Shown here: positions 5,827 to 12,627 of the stretch, piece after piece
Numbering within the stretch: the stretch's first letter is position 1
Layout of the letters: the number at the start of each line of letters is the position of its first letter
From: an uncultured Bacteroidota bacterium
Lineage (GTDB): Bacteria > Bacteroidota > Bacteroidia > Chitinophagales > Chitinophagaceae
Assembly: GCA_946887345.1 (NCBI GenBank)
Contig: CAMPKR010000029.1
Location: forward strand, 1-13,542
Length of the DNA stretch: 13,542 bases
Direction of reading: 5' to 3'
Notes under the pieces: generated by a model
What the model was told of the DNA's origin: nothing
What the model saw: the letters and a program-made list of their open reading frames with translations, nothing else
Databases searched by the model: none
Program-made: the position numbers and the translations under genes

Positions 5827-6281
5827 AACTTCACTTCCTTAGGTACGAACATACTTACGTTGCCGTGATGACGAATAACATCCCGAACAAGTGTAGAAGA
5901 AATGGTGGAGAATTCAGGGGAGCAGGTCAGGAATATCGTTTCTAAGCCCGGCACCAGCATGCGGTTCATGTCCGAAATGGCTTTCTCATATTCAAAGTCG
6001 CCGATGGACCGAATTCCGCGAAGTATATATTGTGCTCCTATTTTTTTACAATAGTCTACAGTCAGTCCCTCATACACGTCTACTTCTACACGCGACTCAT
6101 TTCTGAATATTTCTCTGATCCATTCGCAACGTTGCTCTACGCTGAACATAGGCTCTTTTGTAGAATTGATGCCCACTCCTATTACCAGCTTATCAAAAAG
6201 CGATACAGCCCTGTCTATCACATCTACATGTCCTTTTGTGATTGGATCAAATGTGCCGGGAAATAAACAGGTGCGTCTCAT
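5823..6281 (-). CDS. coaD: Phosphopantetheine adenylyltransferase
   Basis: A 152-residue enzyme of normal length for bacterial PPAT. It starts with FPGTFDPITKGH (residues 7-18), containing the nucleotidyltransferase T/HxGH motif. It also has LRGIR (87-91), contacting phosphopantetheine, and the C-terminal nucleotide-binding ISSTLVR segment. It transfers AMP from ATP to 4'-phosphopantetheine to make dephospho-CoA, the penultimate step of CoA synthesis. It is the last gene of the minus-strand cluster DUF3822-rsmD-coaD, 2 bases after rsmD, so co-transcription is very likely. Adjacent rsmD and coaD is a widely conserved arrangement. Confidence 0.97.
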   Translation of the reverse strand: MRRTCLFPGTFDPITKGHVDVIDRAVSLFDKLVIGVGINSTKEPMFSVEQRCEWIREIFRNESRVEVDVYEGLTVDYCKKIGAQYILRGIRSIGDFEYEKAISDMNRMLVPGLETIFLTCSPEFSTISSTLVRDVIRHHGNVSMFVPKEVKF

Positions 6282-6283
6282 AT

Positions 6284-6829
6284 CTATTCGCTTTTATTCA
6301 TAAAGAAACTAAATACGGTAGTACCGTAGTTCTTCATACGCTTAAAGTTAGGATGCTGCTGGTAATCATTCCTTGGCGTATGTTCCAGTACAAATATACC
6401 ATCAGCCGCCAACATATTCTTTTCAAATACCAGCATGGGTATATCATCTATGTTCTCCAGCGCATACGGCGGACCTGCAAAGATGAAGTCATACTGCTCC
6501 GTGCTCTGTTTCATGAACTTGAACACGTCGCCTTTTATTATCTGTAGTTGTTTTTCTATCCCCAGCGTCTGGGCTGTTTTTTTTATGAAGCTGATATTCC
6601 CCTGGTCGCGCTCTATAAGGGTACTATATGCGGCCCCTCTGGATATCAGTTCGTAGCTGATGCTGCCCGTTCCGCCAAAGATGTCGCAGCACTGTGCCCC
6701 TTCAATATCCATCATATTGTTCAGGATATTAAAAAGTCCTTCTTTGGCCACTTCCGTGGTTGGTCTGGCTGGGGTACTCGATGGTGGAGTAAATCTTCTT
6801 CCGCCGAATTTGCCGCCTACAATGCGCAT
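6284..6829 (-). CDS. rsmD: RsmD-like 16S rRNA (guanine-966-N2)-methyltransferase
   Basis: A 181-residue Rossmann-fold methyltransferase. It begins MRIVGGKFGGRR, the family's N-terminal RNA-facing segment, followed by RPTTEVAKEGLFNIL (22-36). Motif I, DIFGGTGSI (49-57), binds S-adenosylmethionine, and the IERD acidic residue follows. The catalytic motif reads AGPPY (118-122), whereas the classical RsmD form is DPPY. I recall GPPY in other Bacteroidota members, so this may be lineage-normal. Family members methylate G966 of 16S rRNA during 30S assembly. The start overlaps the end of the DUF3822 gene by 13 bases, and coaD follows after 2 bases. Confidence 0.93.
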   Translation of the reverse strand: MRIVGGKFGGRRFTPPSSTPARPTTEVAKEGLFNILNNMMDIEGAQCCDIFGGTGSISYELISRGAAYSTLIERDQGNISFIKKTAQTLGIEKQLQIIKGDVFKFMKQSTEQYDFIFAGPPYALENIDDIPMLVFEKNMLAADGIFVLEHTPRNDYQQHPNFKRMKNYGTTVFSFFMNKSE

Positions 6830-7659
6830 GCGTATAATTGTTGAAACAAAGAGATGGAGCTTACCCAGCTCGCATCATTGGAGCTTACATTGCCGGTACC
6901 ATCCTTTAGTTGCGGGAAATACTGCGACAGGCCCTGGACAATGCCGTTCATGCTTTTGGCCACGCCCGTGCATTGCAGGTTTAGTTTCACCGGGTCTATA
7001 TCATTCTGCTTGCACAGCATCTGTATCTTAAAGGCTATATCCTCTGAATTCTGGTATTCAAAACCCTGGTGCCATTGCAGGCTGCCATTCTTATAAAGCG
7101 TGGCATAGGCAAAGTCCGGCGTCACAGCGCATAGCAGAGCATATTCTATCTTCGCCGGCTTGTAAAACTGGTAGCTCGCAAACGGGAATTCCTTGCCCTT
7201 GGCAAAATACCTTGTCAGCAGGCTCTTTATTGCTGCCGGCCAGGCATATAGATATTGGGCCTTATCATCCGCCAAATGATGAGGGGTTATTATCTCGTTG
7301 CCTTCTACAAATTGCAGCTGCCTCATCCACTTTTCAGCTGCCTCGCTGTTATACAGCACATCGGGTACCAGCATACACTTGTCAGAGGCTATATAGGCGG
7401 CAGTTATCTTATGCGGTGCTGCCAGCAGCGGCTCATTTATGAATTGGTGCTCAAAAAAATCAAGTATCCACGGGGGTAAGTTCTTTTTGTAATCGTTGTA
7501 GCGGATCATCAGCAGGTCACCTTTGTCGCTAAATCCTGCTAAGGCCAGCGCCCTCGGCATTAGTATACATATCACACGGTTCACCTGGCTGAGCAGTGAG
7601 TCTCCGGTATGCAGGTTATAGGCCTGGCGGCCCGATGTATTATTACTTACCTCTATCAT
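6817..7659 (-). CDS. DUF3822 family protein
   Basis: A 280-residue soluble protein resembling DUF3822, a Bacteroidota family usually found directly upstream of rsmD. Features include an N-terminal L-S-Q-V-N-R-V-I-C-I-L-M segment, LMIRYNDY, YALLCAVTPDFAYATLYKNG in the middle, and QNSEDIAFKIQMLCKQ near the C-terminus. No catalytic motif is seen. The alternating beta patterns recall an actin-like (ASKHA) fold, but that is only an impression. The frame stays open to 7728. The ATG at 7659 is preferred because a TATAATTG element (7689-7682) sits at the right distance upstream. It overlaps rsmD by 13 bases and heads the cluster. Function unknown. Confidence 0.8.
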   Translation of the reverse strand: MIEVSNNTSGRQAYNLHTGDSLLSQVNRVICILMPRALALAGFSDKGDLLMIRYNDYKKNLPPWILDFFEHQFINEPLLAAPHKITAAYIASDKCMLVPDVLYNSEAAEKWMRQLQFVEGNEIITPHHLADDKAQYLYAWPAAIKSLLTRYFAKGKEFPFASYQFYKPAKIEYALLCAVTPDFAYATLYKNGSLQWHQGFEYQNSEDIAFKIQMLCKQNDIDPVKLNLQCTGVAKSMNGIVQGLSQYFPQLKDGTGNVSSNDASWVSSISLFQQLYACAL

Positions 7660-7681
7660 CCCTCTATCAGTAGAATACACA

Positions 7682-7689
7682 CAATTATA
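7682..7689 (-). promoter_or_regulatory. Possible -7 element of the DUF3822-rsmD-coaD cluster
   Basis: TATAATTG on the minus strand differs at one position from TAnnTTTG and lies 22 bases before the ATG at 7659. No well-spaced TTTG is clear upstream, so the call is weak. Confidence 0.35.
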
Positions 7690-7774
7690 GAATAAATTTG
7701 CGACAATTGCAGCATCGCAAGACAACAATGGCGCTCAGGACAAGGTAAATTAATGATTTTCAGATAACACAGGC

Positions 7775-9106
7775 GTGAAGGTATCAGTAACCAATAAAGA
7801 CATCATAAGACTGGCGGCTCCTATCTCCCTGGCGCTCTTCATTCCTCAGATCAGTTTTCTCGCCAACACTGCCTTCCTGGGCAGGCTGGGCGAAAAGGAG
7901 TTAGGAGTGAACGGCCTGGCCGGCATCTTCTACCTCACCCTCGCAATGATCGGCAACGGCCTCAATGGGGGCCTGAATGTCCAGCTCTCCCGCCGCGCCG
8001 GCGAAGGTGATACAGAAGGACTCACCAAAGTTTTCTCCAATGGTATCTTACTGGCCCTGGCATTTTCGCTGGGCATGATGATGGTCTCGCTGTGGCTTAC
8101 ACCGCTCATTTTCGGTTACAGTCTCAATAGTGGCGAGAATGCTTACCTGAGCATCCGTTTTTTATATACACGGGTCTGGGGTTTACCATTCCTCATGCTC
8201 ACACAGCTCATTAATGCCTTTTTTATTGCTACCCGCCAGTCACGCTACCTTATTTGGGGCTCACTTTTCAATGCCGCCCTCAATATCCTCTTCGATTACC
8301 TGCTCATCTTCGGCAATCATGGCTTTCCTGAATGGGGCCTGCAGGGAGCTGCTGTAGCCTCTGTAATTGCGGAGGCAGGCTTCTGCTTTGTGATGTATGG
8401 TATCTTTTATTTCAAGAGGCTCTATACCACCTACCCCATCCATCGGTTCTTCGCTTTCGATCCGAAACTCTCCCGGCGTTCGCTCAAGGTTTCAGCGCCG
8501 TTGGTTGTGCAGTACCTTTTCAGCATCGGCGGCTGGCAGGTATTCTTCATTTACATCGAGCACCTCGGGCAGAAAGAACTCGCAGCTTCACAAATACTAC
8601 GCTCCATATTCGGCATTGTCAGCATCGGTACCTGGGCTTTTGCTTCTACCTGCAACACCATGGTCTCCAATATCATTGGCCAGGGCTTGCAGGACAAGGT
8701 AATGAGCCTGATAAAAAAAGTCGCCAAACTCAGTTTCCTCTATACTATCGTGGTCGGTGCCTTGCTTCTTATTTTCTCAGAGCAATTCCTCGCCCTCTAT
8801 CGAAACGACCCCCAACTCATCGCCTTCTCCATCCCCAGTTTGCAAATAATTGTAGCCGCCACGCTCATCATGTCGGTTTCAACTGTGGCCTTCAACGGCG
8901 TGATCGGTACCGGCAATACCATGATCAACCTCATCATGGAGGTATGCTGTGTCTGCACTTATCTTGTCTATTGCTATATCATGATCGAGCGCTTACGTCT
9001 CGGCCTTGAGTGGGCCTGGGTATCAGAATTCGTCTACTGGACGAGCCTCCTCATCGCAGCTGTTGCTTATCTCAAAACAGGAAGATGGAAAGGAAAGAAG
9101 GTCTGA
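7775..9106 (+). CDS. MATE family efflux transporter
   Basis: A 443-residue polytopic protein with about twelve hydrophobic segments, the normal MATE size. The N-terminal half carries the family pattern DIIRLAAPISLALFIPQI, then NTAFLGRLGEKELG and NGLNGGLNVQLSRRAGEGD. The second half shows the internal repeat with APLVVQYLFSIGGW and ASQILRSIFGI. MATE proteins export cationic drugs, metabolites or other organics using H+ or Na+ gradients; the DinF-like branch is the closest impression and the substrate is unknown. Translation starts at GTG 7775: the frame is closed upstream by a TGA at 7754 and there is no ATG. Its last two codons, GTC TGA, are the first six bases of the left inverted repeat of the downstream cassette. 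Confidence 0.93.
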   Translation: MKVSVTNKDIIRLAAPISLALFIPQISFLANTAFLGRLGEKELGVNGLAGIFYLTLAMIGNGLNGGLNVQLSRRAGEGDTEGLTKVFSNGILLALAFSLGMMMVSLWLTPLIFGYSLNSGENAYLSIRFLYTRVWGLPFLMLTQLINAFFIATRQSRYLIWGSLFNAALNILFDYLLIFGNHGFPEWGLQGAAVASVIAEAGFCFVMYGIFYFKRLYTTYPIHRFFAFDPKLSRRSLKVSAPLVVQYLFSIGGWQVFFIYIEHLGQKELAASQILRSIFGIVSIGTWAFASTCNTMVSNIIGQGLQDKVMSLIKKVAKLSFLYTIVVGALLLIFSEQFLALYRNDPQLIAFSIPSLQIIVAATLIMSVSTVAFNGVIGTGNTMINLIMEVCCVCTYLVYCYIMIERLRLGLEWAWVSEFVYWTSLLIAAVAYLKTGRWKGKKV

Positions 9107-9134
9107 CCCGGGATTAATGGATTTTGGGATTGCC
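9101..9134 (+). repeat. Left inverted repeat of the GxxExxY cassette
   Basis: It starts GTCTGACCCGGGATTAATGG and ends GGGATTGCC. It contains three GGATT-type units spaced 8 bases apart (9111, 9119, 9127). Against the reverse complement of 9614-9647 it differs at three positions: one in CTGAC/CTGAA and a TT/AA pair. Confidence 0.93.
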
Positions 9135-9197
9135 ATGTCCCAAATATCTTATCCACCTTTTTTGTACGACAGGCTATTGGGTATGTACTTTGTCCTC

Positions 9198-9626
9198 ATG
9201 GAACAAGACTACAAATACAGCGACCAGATCTCAGAAATAATATCTGCTGCAATGGAAGTTCATCGTGCTCTGGGAAATGGGTTTCAAGAGGTTATCTATC
9301 AACGGGCTTTAGGAATAGAACTTGAGAAACGAAAAATGATACACACACGTGAGGTGGAAATGGAAGTCTACTACAAAGGCATTGAGATAGGCACCCGCCG
9401 AGTCGACTTCCTGGTCAACAACCTCATCTGCGTAGAACTAAAAGCAATATCAAAACTAGAAGAAGTCCATCTAACCCAAGCCCTGAACTATCTGGAAGCA
9501 TACAATAAAGTGGTTGGTCTCCTCCTCAATTTCGGCGCAAAAAGCCTCGAAATAAAAAGGGCATTAAACAGGAAATACAAACCAAAAGAAAACCGGGACC
9601 CAAACCAAGCCCCGGCAATCCCTTAA
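9198..9626 (+). CDS. GxxExxY protein (PD-(D/E)XK nuclease-like)
   Basis: A 142-residue protein with the naming motif GFQEVIY (residues 28-34, G-x-x-E-x-x-Y), preceded by AAMEVHRALG. A PD-(D/E)XK-type core follows: RVDFL with Asp70, then VELKA with Glu80 and Lys82, and TQALNYLEAY after it. These residues would form a metal-dependent nuclease site. The family is common in Bacteroidota, often in several copies per genome, and has no established function. The frame is open upstream to 9006 inside the MATE gene, but that part shows no homology and crosses the inverted repeat. The ATG at 9198 begins the conserved SDQISEIISAAMEV segment; ATG 9183 is an alternative. The last three codons and the stop lie in the right repeat. 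The tail NRDPNQAPAIP looks non-conserved. Confidence 0.88.
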   Translation: MEQDYKYSDQISEIISAAMEVHRALGNGFQEVIYQRALGIELEKRKMIHTREVEMEVYYKGIEIGTRRVDFLVNNLICVELKAISKLEEVHLTQALNYLEAYNKVVGLLLNFGAKSLEIKRALNRKYKPKENRDPNQAPAIP

Positions 9627-9647
9627 TCCATTAATCCCGGTTCAGAC
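9614..9647 (-). repeat. Right inverted repeat of the GxxExxY cassette
   Basis: The partner of 9101-9134 in inverted orientation. Its outer end is followed by AAAC, a string also present after the solo copy at 1484-1501. The outer edge is 17 bases from the fabD stop codon. Confidence 0.93.
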
Positions 9648-9664
9648 AAACACATGCGACCCCG

Positions 9665-10546
9665 CTAATTTATTCCATTAGTACTTACCTCTTTACTTAT
9701 CTTCTTAACAAGTCCCTGCAACACCGCGCCCGGACCTACCTCCGTAAACTGTATAGCCCCATTCTCCACCATCTTCTGGACAGTTTGCGTCCAGCGTACA
9801 GGTGAAGTAAGTTGGTTAATCAGGTTCTGCCTGATCATTGAAGGGTCTATATATGGTTGTGCATCTACGTTCTGGTATACCGGGCAGGTGGGGTTATTAA
9901 AGTTGGTTGAGGCTATAGCCGCTGCCAGCTCTTCCCTTGCAGGCTCCATCAAAGGTGAATGGAATGCACCACCCACAGGCAGCACAAGGGCGCGTTTGGC
10001 ACCCGCTGCTTTCAGTTTTTCGCAGGCTATATTGATGCCGTTTATACTACCGCTGATCACCAGCTGCCCGGGGCTATTGTAGTTTGCCGGTACTACAACT
10101 TCATCAGTTATCTCTTTTAGTACATTCTCTATAACAGCATCTTCAAGACCCAACACTGCTGCCATGGTCGACGGATTAACTTCACATGCACGCTGCATTG
10201 CCGCAGCACGTTTGGCTACCAGCCTCAAGCCATCTTCAAATGACAACACCCTGTTGGCAACAAGTGCAGAGAATTCACCTAATGAGTGGCCGGCTACCAT
10301 ATCAGGTTTCAGATCGGGTGTGGTTTCAAATAGTATAACTGAGTGTAAGAAAATTGCCGGCTGCGTCACATTGGTTTGTTTTAATTCCTCATCCGTTCCG
10401 CCAAACATCACATCAGTGATACGAAAACCCAGGATCTCATTCGCTTTTTCAAAATACTCTTTTGCCAGAGAACTGCTTTCGTATAAGCTCTTCCCCATCC
10501 CGGAAAATTGCGCCCCCTGTCCCGGGAAAACATATGCATGCTTCAT
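9665..10546 (-). CDS. fabD: Malonyl-CoA:ACP transacylase
   Basis: A 293-residue enzyme. It opens with FPGQGAQFSGMG (7-18). It has the nucleophile elbow GHSLG (86-90) with catalytic Ser88, the RAAAMQ segment whose Arg binds the malonyl carboxylate, QLVISGS (161-167), and AFHSPLM with catalytic His196. It moves malonyl from CoA to acyl carrier protein for fatty acid synthesis in the cytosol. The frame is open to 10600, but the ATG at 10546 starts the conserved KHAYVFPGQG and sits just after a good promoter; the upstream extension would overlap that promoter. The gene is transcribed alone, towards the GxxExxY cassette. Confidence 0.97.
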   Translation of the reverse strand: MKHAYVFPGQGAQFSGMGKSLYESSSLAKEYFEKANEILGFRITDVMFGGTDEELKQTNVTQPAIFLHSVILFETTPDLKPDMVAGHSLGEFSALVANRVLSFEDGLRLVAKRAAAMQRACEVNPSTMAAVLGLEDAVIENVLKEITDEVVVPANYNSPGQLVISGSINGINIACEKLKAAGAKRALVLPVGGAFHSPLMEPAREELAAAIASTNFNNPTCPVYQNVDAQPYIDPSMIRQNLINQLTSPVRWTQTVQKMVENGAIQFTEVGPGAVLQGLVKKISKEVSTNGIN

Positions 10547-10565
10547 ATACTTGCGTTTAAGTGGG

Positions 10566-10597
10566 CGAAAATAAAGCCTATTATGCCAATAGACAAA
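10566..10597 (-). promoter_or_regulatory. Bacteroidota-type promoter of fabD
   Basis: On the minus strand TTTG (10597-10594), a 20-nt spacer and TATTTTCG (10573-10566), one mismatch to TAnnTTTG. The ATG at 10546 lies 19 bases further on. Confidence 0.6.
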
Positions 10598-10620
10598 CAT
10601 AAACTCTGCCTATACCATTA

Positions 10621-10654
10621 TTGCTTAGCATTAACAGCTCCCGGCATATTTTTG
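10621..10654 (+). promoter_or_regulatory. Bacteroidota-type promoter of the YtxJ-like gene
   Basis: TATTTTTG (10647-10654) matches TAnnTTTG exactly. TTG at 10621-10623 lies 23 bases upstream, at the long end of accepted spacing. The ATG at 10683 follows after 28 bases. Confidence 0.5.
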
Positions 10655-10682
10655 CATCTATTCGGATGAAATTGATGGTTTT

Positions 10683-11012
10683 ATGAACTGGACTCAGCTC
10701 ACAGAAGAAAAGCAACTAGATACAATACAGGAAGAAAGCAAAACCCAACCGGTTGTAATCTTCAAACACAGTACCCGCTGTTCTATCAGCTCTATGGCCA
10801 AATTGCGCCTGGAACGCGAACAAGCTCCCGGCAATATAAAGTTTTATTACCTGGACCTGCTGGCACATCGTTCGGTCTCCAACAAAATAGCTGAGCTTTT
10901 CAGCGTGCATCATGAATCACCTCAGGTGTTGATCATAAAAAACGGCGAGTGTACTTACGACGAGAGCCACAATGGCATCTCGATGAACGAGATAACTGAG
11001 CAGGCTGCTTAG
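10683..11012 (+). CDS. ytxJ: YtxJ-like thioredoxin-fold protein
   Basis: A 109-residue thioredoxin-fold protein with a single active-site Cys in FKHSTRCSISS (residues 27-37, Cys33), matching the YtxJ (bacillithiol-system redox protein, DUF2847) pattern of H-S-T-x-C-x-I-S. It continues with FYYLDLLAHRSVSNKIAELF and the cis-Pro-like SPQVLIIKNG (about 79-88). Family members are proposed monothiol bacilliredoxin-like proteins that remove bacillithiol from protein thiols. Whether this organism makes bacillithiol is not shown here. It has its own promoter and is convergent with the FAD oxidoreductase gene, the two stops being 9 bases apart. Confidence 0.85.
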   Translation: MNWTQLTEEKQLDTIQEESKTQPVVIFKHSTRCSISSMAKLRLEREQAPGNIKFYYLDLLAHRSVSNKIAELFSVHHESPQVLIIKNGECTYDESHNGISMNEITEQAA

Positions 11013-11021
11013 CTTGGTTAA

Positions 11022-12164
11022 TCACCTCGTCGCCACTATATCCGCCAGTCTCATTGCCACCTCGCTACCCAGCGCCACACCCATTCCACCCATGCGGAAG
11101 GCGCCAAATACTCGCGGAGAAATCTTCTTCACTATCGGGCTCCTTGTTTTGCCAAAGGCCATAATTCCTGCCCAGCGTTGCTCTACCAGGAATGGGGTAT
11201 TGGGAATTATTATCTCATGCAATCGTCTTTCCAGTTCTACCTGTATCTGCTCCGTAAGGCCGAATTCTGTTGTTGTCTCTCCTTCAAAGTTCATATTCCT
11301 GCCACCGCCTATCAGCACCCTTCCATCTATCTCGCGGAAATAAAAGTAGCCTTTGTCCATATGATACACTCCTTTGAAGCTGAGCCCTTCTATCGGCTGC
11401 GTTACCAGCACCTGGCCACGCCCGGGTGTCACATCTTCGTGTGGAAGAAGATTTTGGGTAAAAGCATTGGTGCAAATGCTCAATGTCTCACCATGCAGCA
11501 GTAGAGTGTTTTTGCGGGCAGTGTCCCATACTTCTACGTACACATGGTTCGGTGTATCCTCAAAGCCCAGCACTTCTGCCCCTGTCTTTATTTGCACCCC
11601 CAACTGTAAAGCCTTTTGTATCAAGGCTTTCAGCATCTTACCGGTATGGAGCTCTCCTTCGCAGGTATTTTCTATCAGTGCTTTCACATGAGCAGTAGCA
11701 AAACCAAAATCGTTTATTTTATCATTAGCTATCGCAAAAGCAGGCTTATGCGTTACCGGCAATAGCAACTTATTCAGGTATTCTATGCTATCAGGCACAC
11801 CCGCACTTACATCATCCTCACTCAGCAGTTCATGACTCCCGTTAGCAGCGTAACCTATGGCTACATCACCCAGCCTGTGCCGAAGCCTTTCCAGTCCTTT
11901 TTTTCTCCAGTCATACAGTTCCACTACCTCGTCCTCACCCATGTTCTGCAGGTCGTCCAGCAGTTCAGTTACCCCGCCCATGCAGGCAAATCCTGCGTTC
12001 CGGCTGCTCGCCCCGGTTGGCAACAGCCCACGTTCCAGTACCAGCACTTCCGCACCGGGAAATCGCTCCCGCAATTCTATAGCCGTACTCAACCCCACTA
12101 TCCCCGAGCCCACCACTATATGGTCATACCTGGTAAAACTCTGCAGCTCCCAATAACTAAGCAT
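11022..12164 (-). CDS. FAD-dependent amino-acid/amine oxidoreductase (DAO family)
   Basis: A 380-residue flavoprotein. The N-terminal dinucleotide-binding fold is clear: DHIVVGSGIVGLS (GxGxxG at residues 19-24), a second strand ending in LVLERG (Glu44), and the DAO-type PTGASSRNAGFA (49-60). The middle has ALIQKALQLGVQIKTGAEV and the FAD-proximal CTNAFTQ. The C-terminal part carries PGRGQVLVTQPI, FREIDGRVLIGGGRNM and the closing VFGAFRMGGMGVALGSEVA. Family members oxidise amino acids, amines or their glutamyl derivatives using FAD; the substrate cannot be named. It stands alone on the minus strand. The region directly upstream of its start holds ten TGTGCA-type hexamers spaced by one helical turn, which might regulate it. 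Confidence 0.88.
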   Translation of the reverse strand: MLSYWELQSFTRYDHIVVGSGIVGLSTAIELRERFPGAEVLVLERGLLPTGASSRNAGFACMGGVTELLDDLQNMGEDEVVELYDWRKKGLERLRHRLGDVAIGYAANGSHELLSEDDVSAGVPDSIEYLNKLLLPVTHKPAFAIANDKINDFGFATAHVKALIENTCEGELHTGKMLKALIQKALQLGVQIKTGAEVLGFEDTPNHVYVEVWDTARKNTLLLHGETLSICTNAFTQNLLPHEDVTPGRGQVLVTQPIEGLSFKGVYHMDKGYFYFREIDGRVLIGGGRNMNFEGETTTEFGLTEQIQVELERRLHEIIIPNTPFLVEQRWAGIMAFGKTRSPIVKKISPRVFGAFRMGGMGVALGSEVAMRLADIVATR

Positions 12165-12207
12165 TTAAAATATTTAATCGCCTGAAGTTACTGCATATTT
12201 ATTGCCG

Positions 12208-12308
12208 TGTGCAGGCTTGTGCAACATCTGTGCAGACTTATGCAGCGTGTGTGCATACTTGTGCAGCGTTTGTGCAAGCTTGTGCATACTTTGTGCAGCG
12301 TGTGTGCA
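12208..12308 (+). repeat. Helically phased TGTGCA array (10 units, 10/11-bp spacing)
   Basis: TGTGCA begins at 12208, 12218, 12229, 12250, 12260, 12271, 12281, 12292 and 12303, with one variant, TATGCA, at 12239. Spacings are 10, 11, 10, 11, 10, 11, 10, 11, 11, a mean of about 10.55 bp. Nearly all fits a 21-bp double unit. The bases between hexamers vary (GGCT, ACATC, GACT, GCGTG, TACT, GCGTT, AGCT, TACTT, GCGTG). Confidence 0.93.
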
Positions 12309-12460
12309 AGCTTGACTTTAGATAAATCGTTATTTTTCAGCGTTTTGTGAGTGATTGCTCCTGAAATAAAGTTTGCACCGGCTGAAAGGGCGAGATAGAT
12401 AAATCCATCCCGATAAAGATACGAAAATGAGGGACGAAACCGATCAGGAAGAAGGGTTAA

Positions 12461-12480
12461 TGTGCATAACTTTTTTGCAC
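12461..12480. repeat. Inverted GTGCA/TGCAC pair
   Basis: GTGCA (12462-12466) and TGCAC (12476-12480) face each other around an AT-rich 9-base centre. The left half-site is again TGTGCA, as in the array 150 bp away. Possibly a binding site; the evidence is thin. Confidence 0.3.
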
Positions 12481-12552
12481 TTTTTTTATAAAAAACTGGA
12501 ACAAAAATTCAAAAAGCGGCAACAAGTTGAAGCTTACAAGAGTTTCCAGCAG

Positions 12553-12583
12553 ACCTGCTTACCGGCAGGCAGGCATCGCAGGT
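12553..12583. repeat. ACCTGC...GCAGGT palindrome with GCAGGCAGGCA core
   Basis: ACCTGC (12553-12558) and GCAGGT (12578-12583) enclose CCGGCAGGCAGGCA. It lies 45 bases past the SCO stop codon on the minus strand. No T-run follows, so it is a dispersed palindrome rather than a clear terminator. Confidence 0.45.
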
Positions 12584-12627
12584 GTTTGAAGACTTAGCTA
12601 TGGACGTTTCAAATTACAGTGAGCGTC

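Larger units (their letters stand above)
9101..9647 (+). mobile_element. GxxExxY gene cassette bounded by 34-bp inverted repeats
   Basis: The unit consists of two imperfect inverted repeats (9101-9134 and 9614-9647, 31 of 34 positions matching) and one gene between them. There is no transposase and no clear target-site duplication. The GxxExxY stop codon lies in the right repeat and the MATE stop codon in the left one. A related end occurs alone at 1484-1501. I infer a non-autonomous mobile or dispersed unit. How it moves is unknown. Confidence 0.6.
12165..12627. other. 463-bp gene-free region between the FAD oxidoreductase and SCO genes
   Basis: No gene is supported. It holds the phased TGTGCA array (12208-12308), an AT-rich stretch around 12461-12520 with a TGTGCA...TGCAC pair, and a palindrome at 12553-12583. 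It is downstream of the SCO gene and upstream of the FAD oxidoreductase gene, both on the minus strand, so any promoter here should serve the oxidoreductase. I found no clear TAnnTTTG element and no replication-origin DnaA boxes. Confidence 0.6.

Noticed and set aside
8332..9009. A 225-codon frame inside the MATE gene
   Set aside because: It is a shadow frame of the transporter with no recognisable domain and composition typical of out-of-frame reading.
9006..9197. Long N-terminal extension of the GxxExxY protein
   Set aside because: It overlaps the end of the MATE gene in another frame and crosses the inverted repeat; the conserved domain starts at 9198.
12208..12308. CRISPR-like repeat array
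   Set aside because: Repeats are 6 bases with 4-5-base linkers; there are no spacers of 25 bases or more and no cas genes.
12553..12583. Terminator of the SCO gene
   Set aside because: The palindrome lacks a T-run on either strand.
12165..12627. Replication origin
   Set aside because: The region is partly AT-rich and has iterated hexamers, but there are no DnaA-box consensus sites and no dnaA, dnaN or rep gene nearby.
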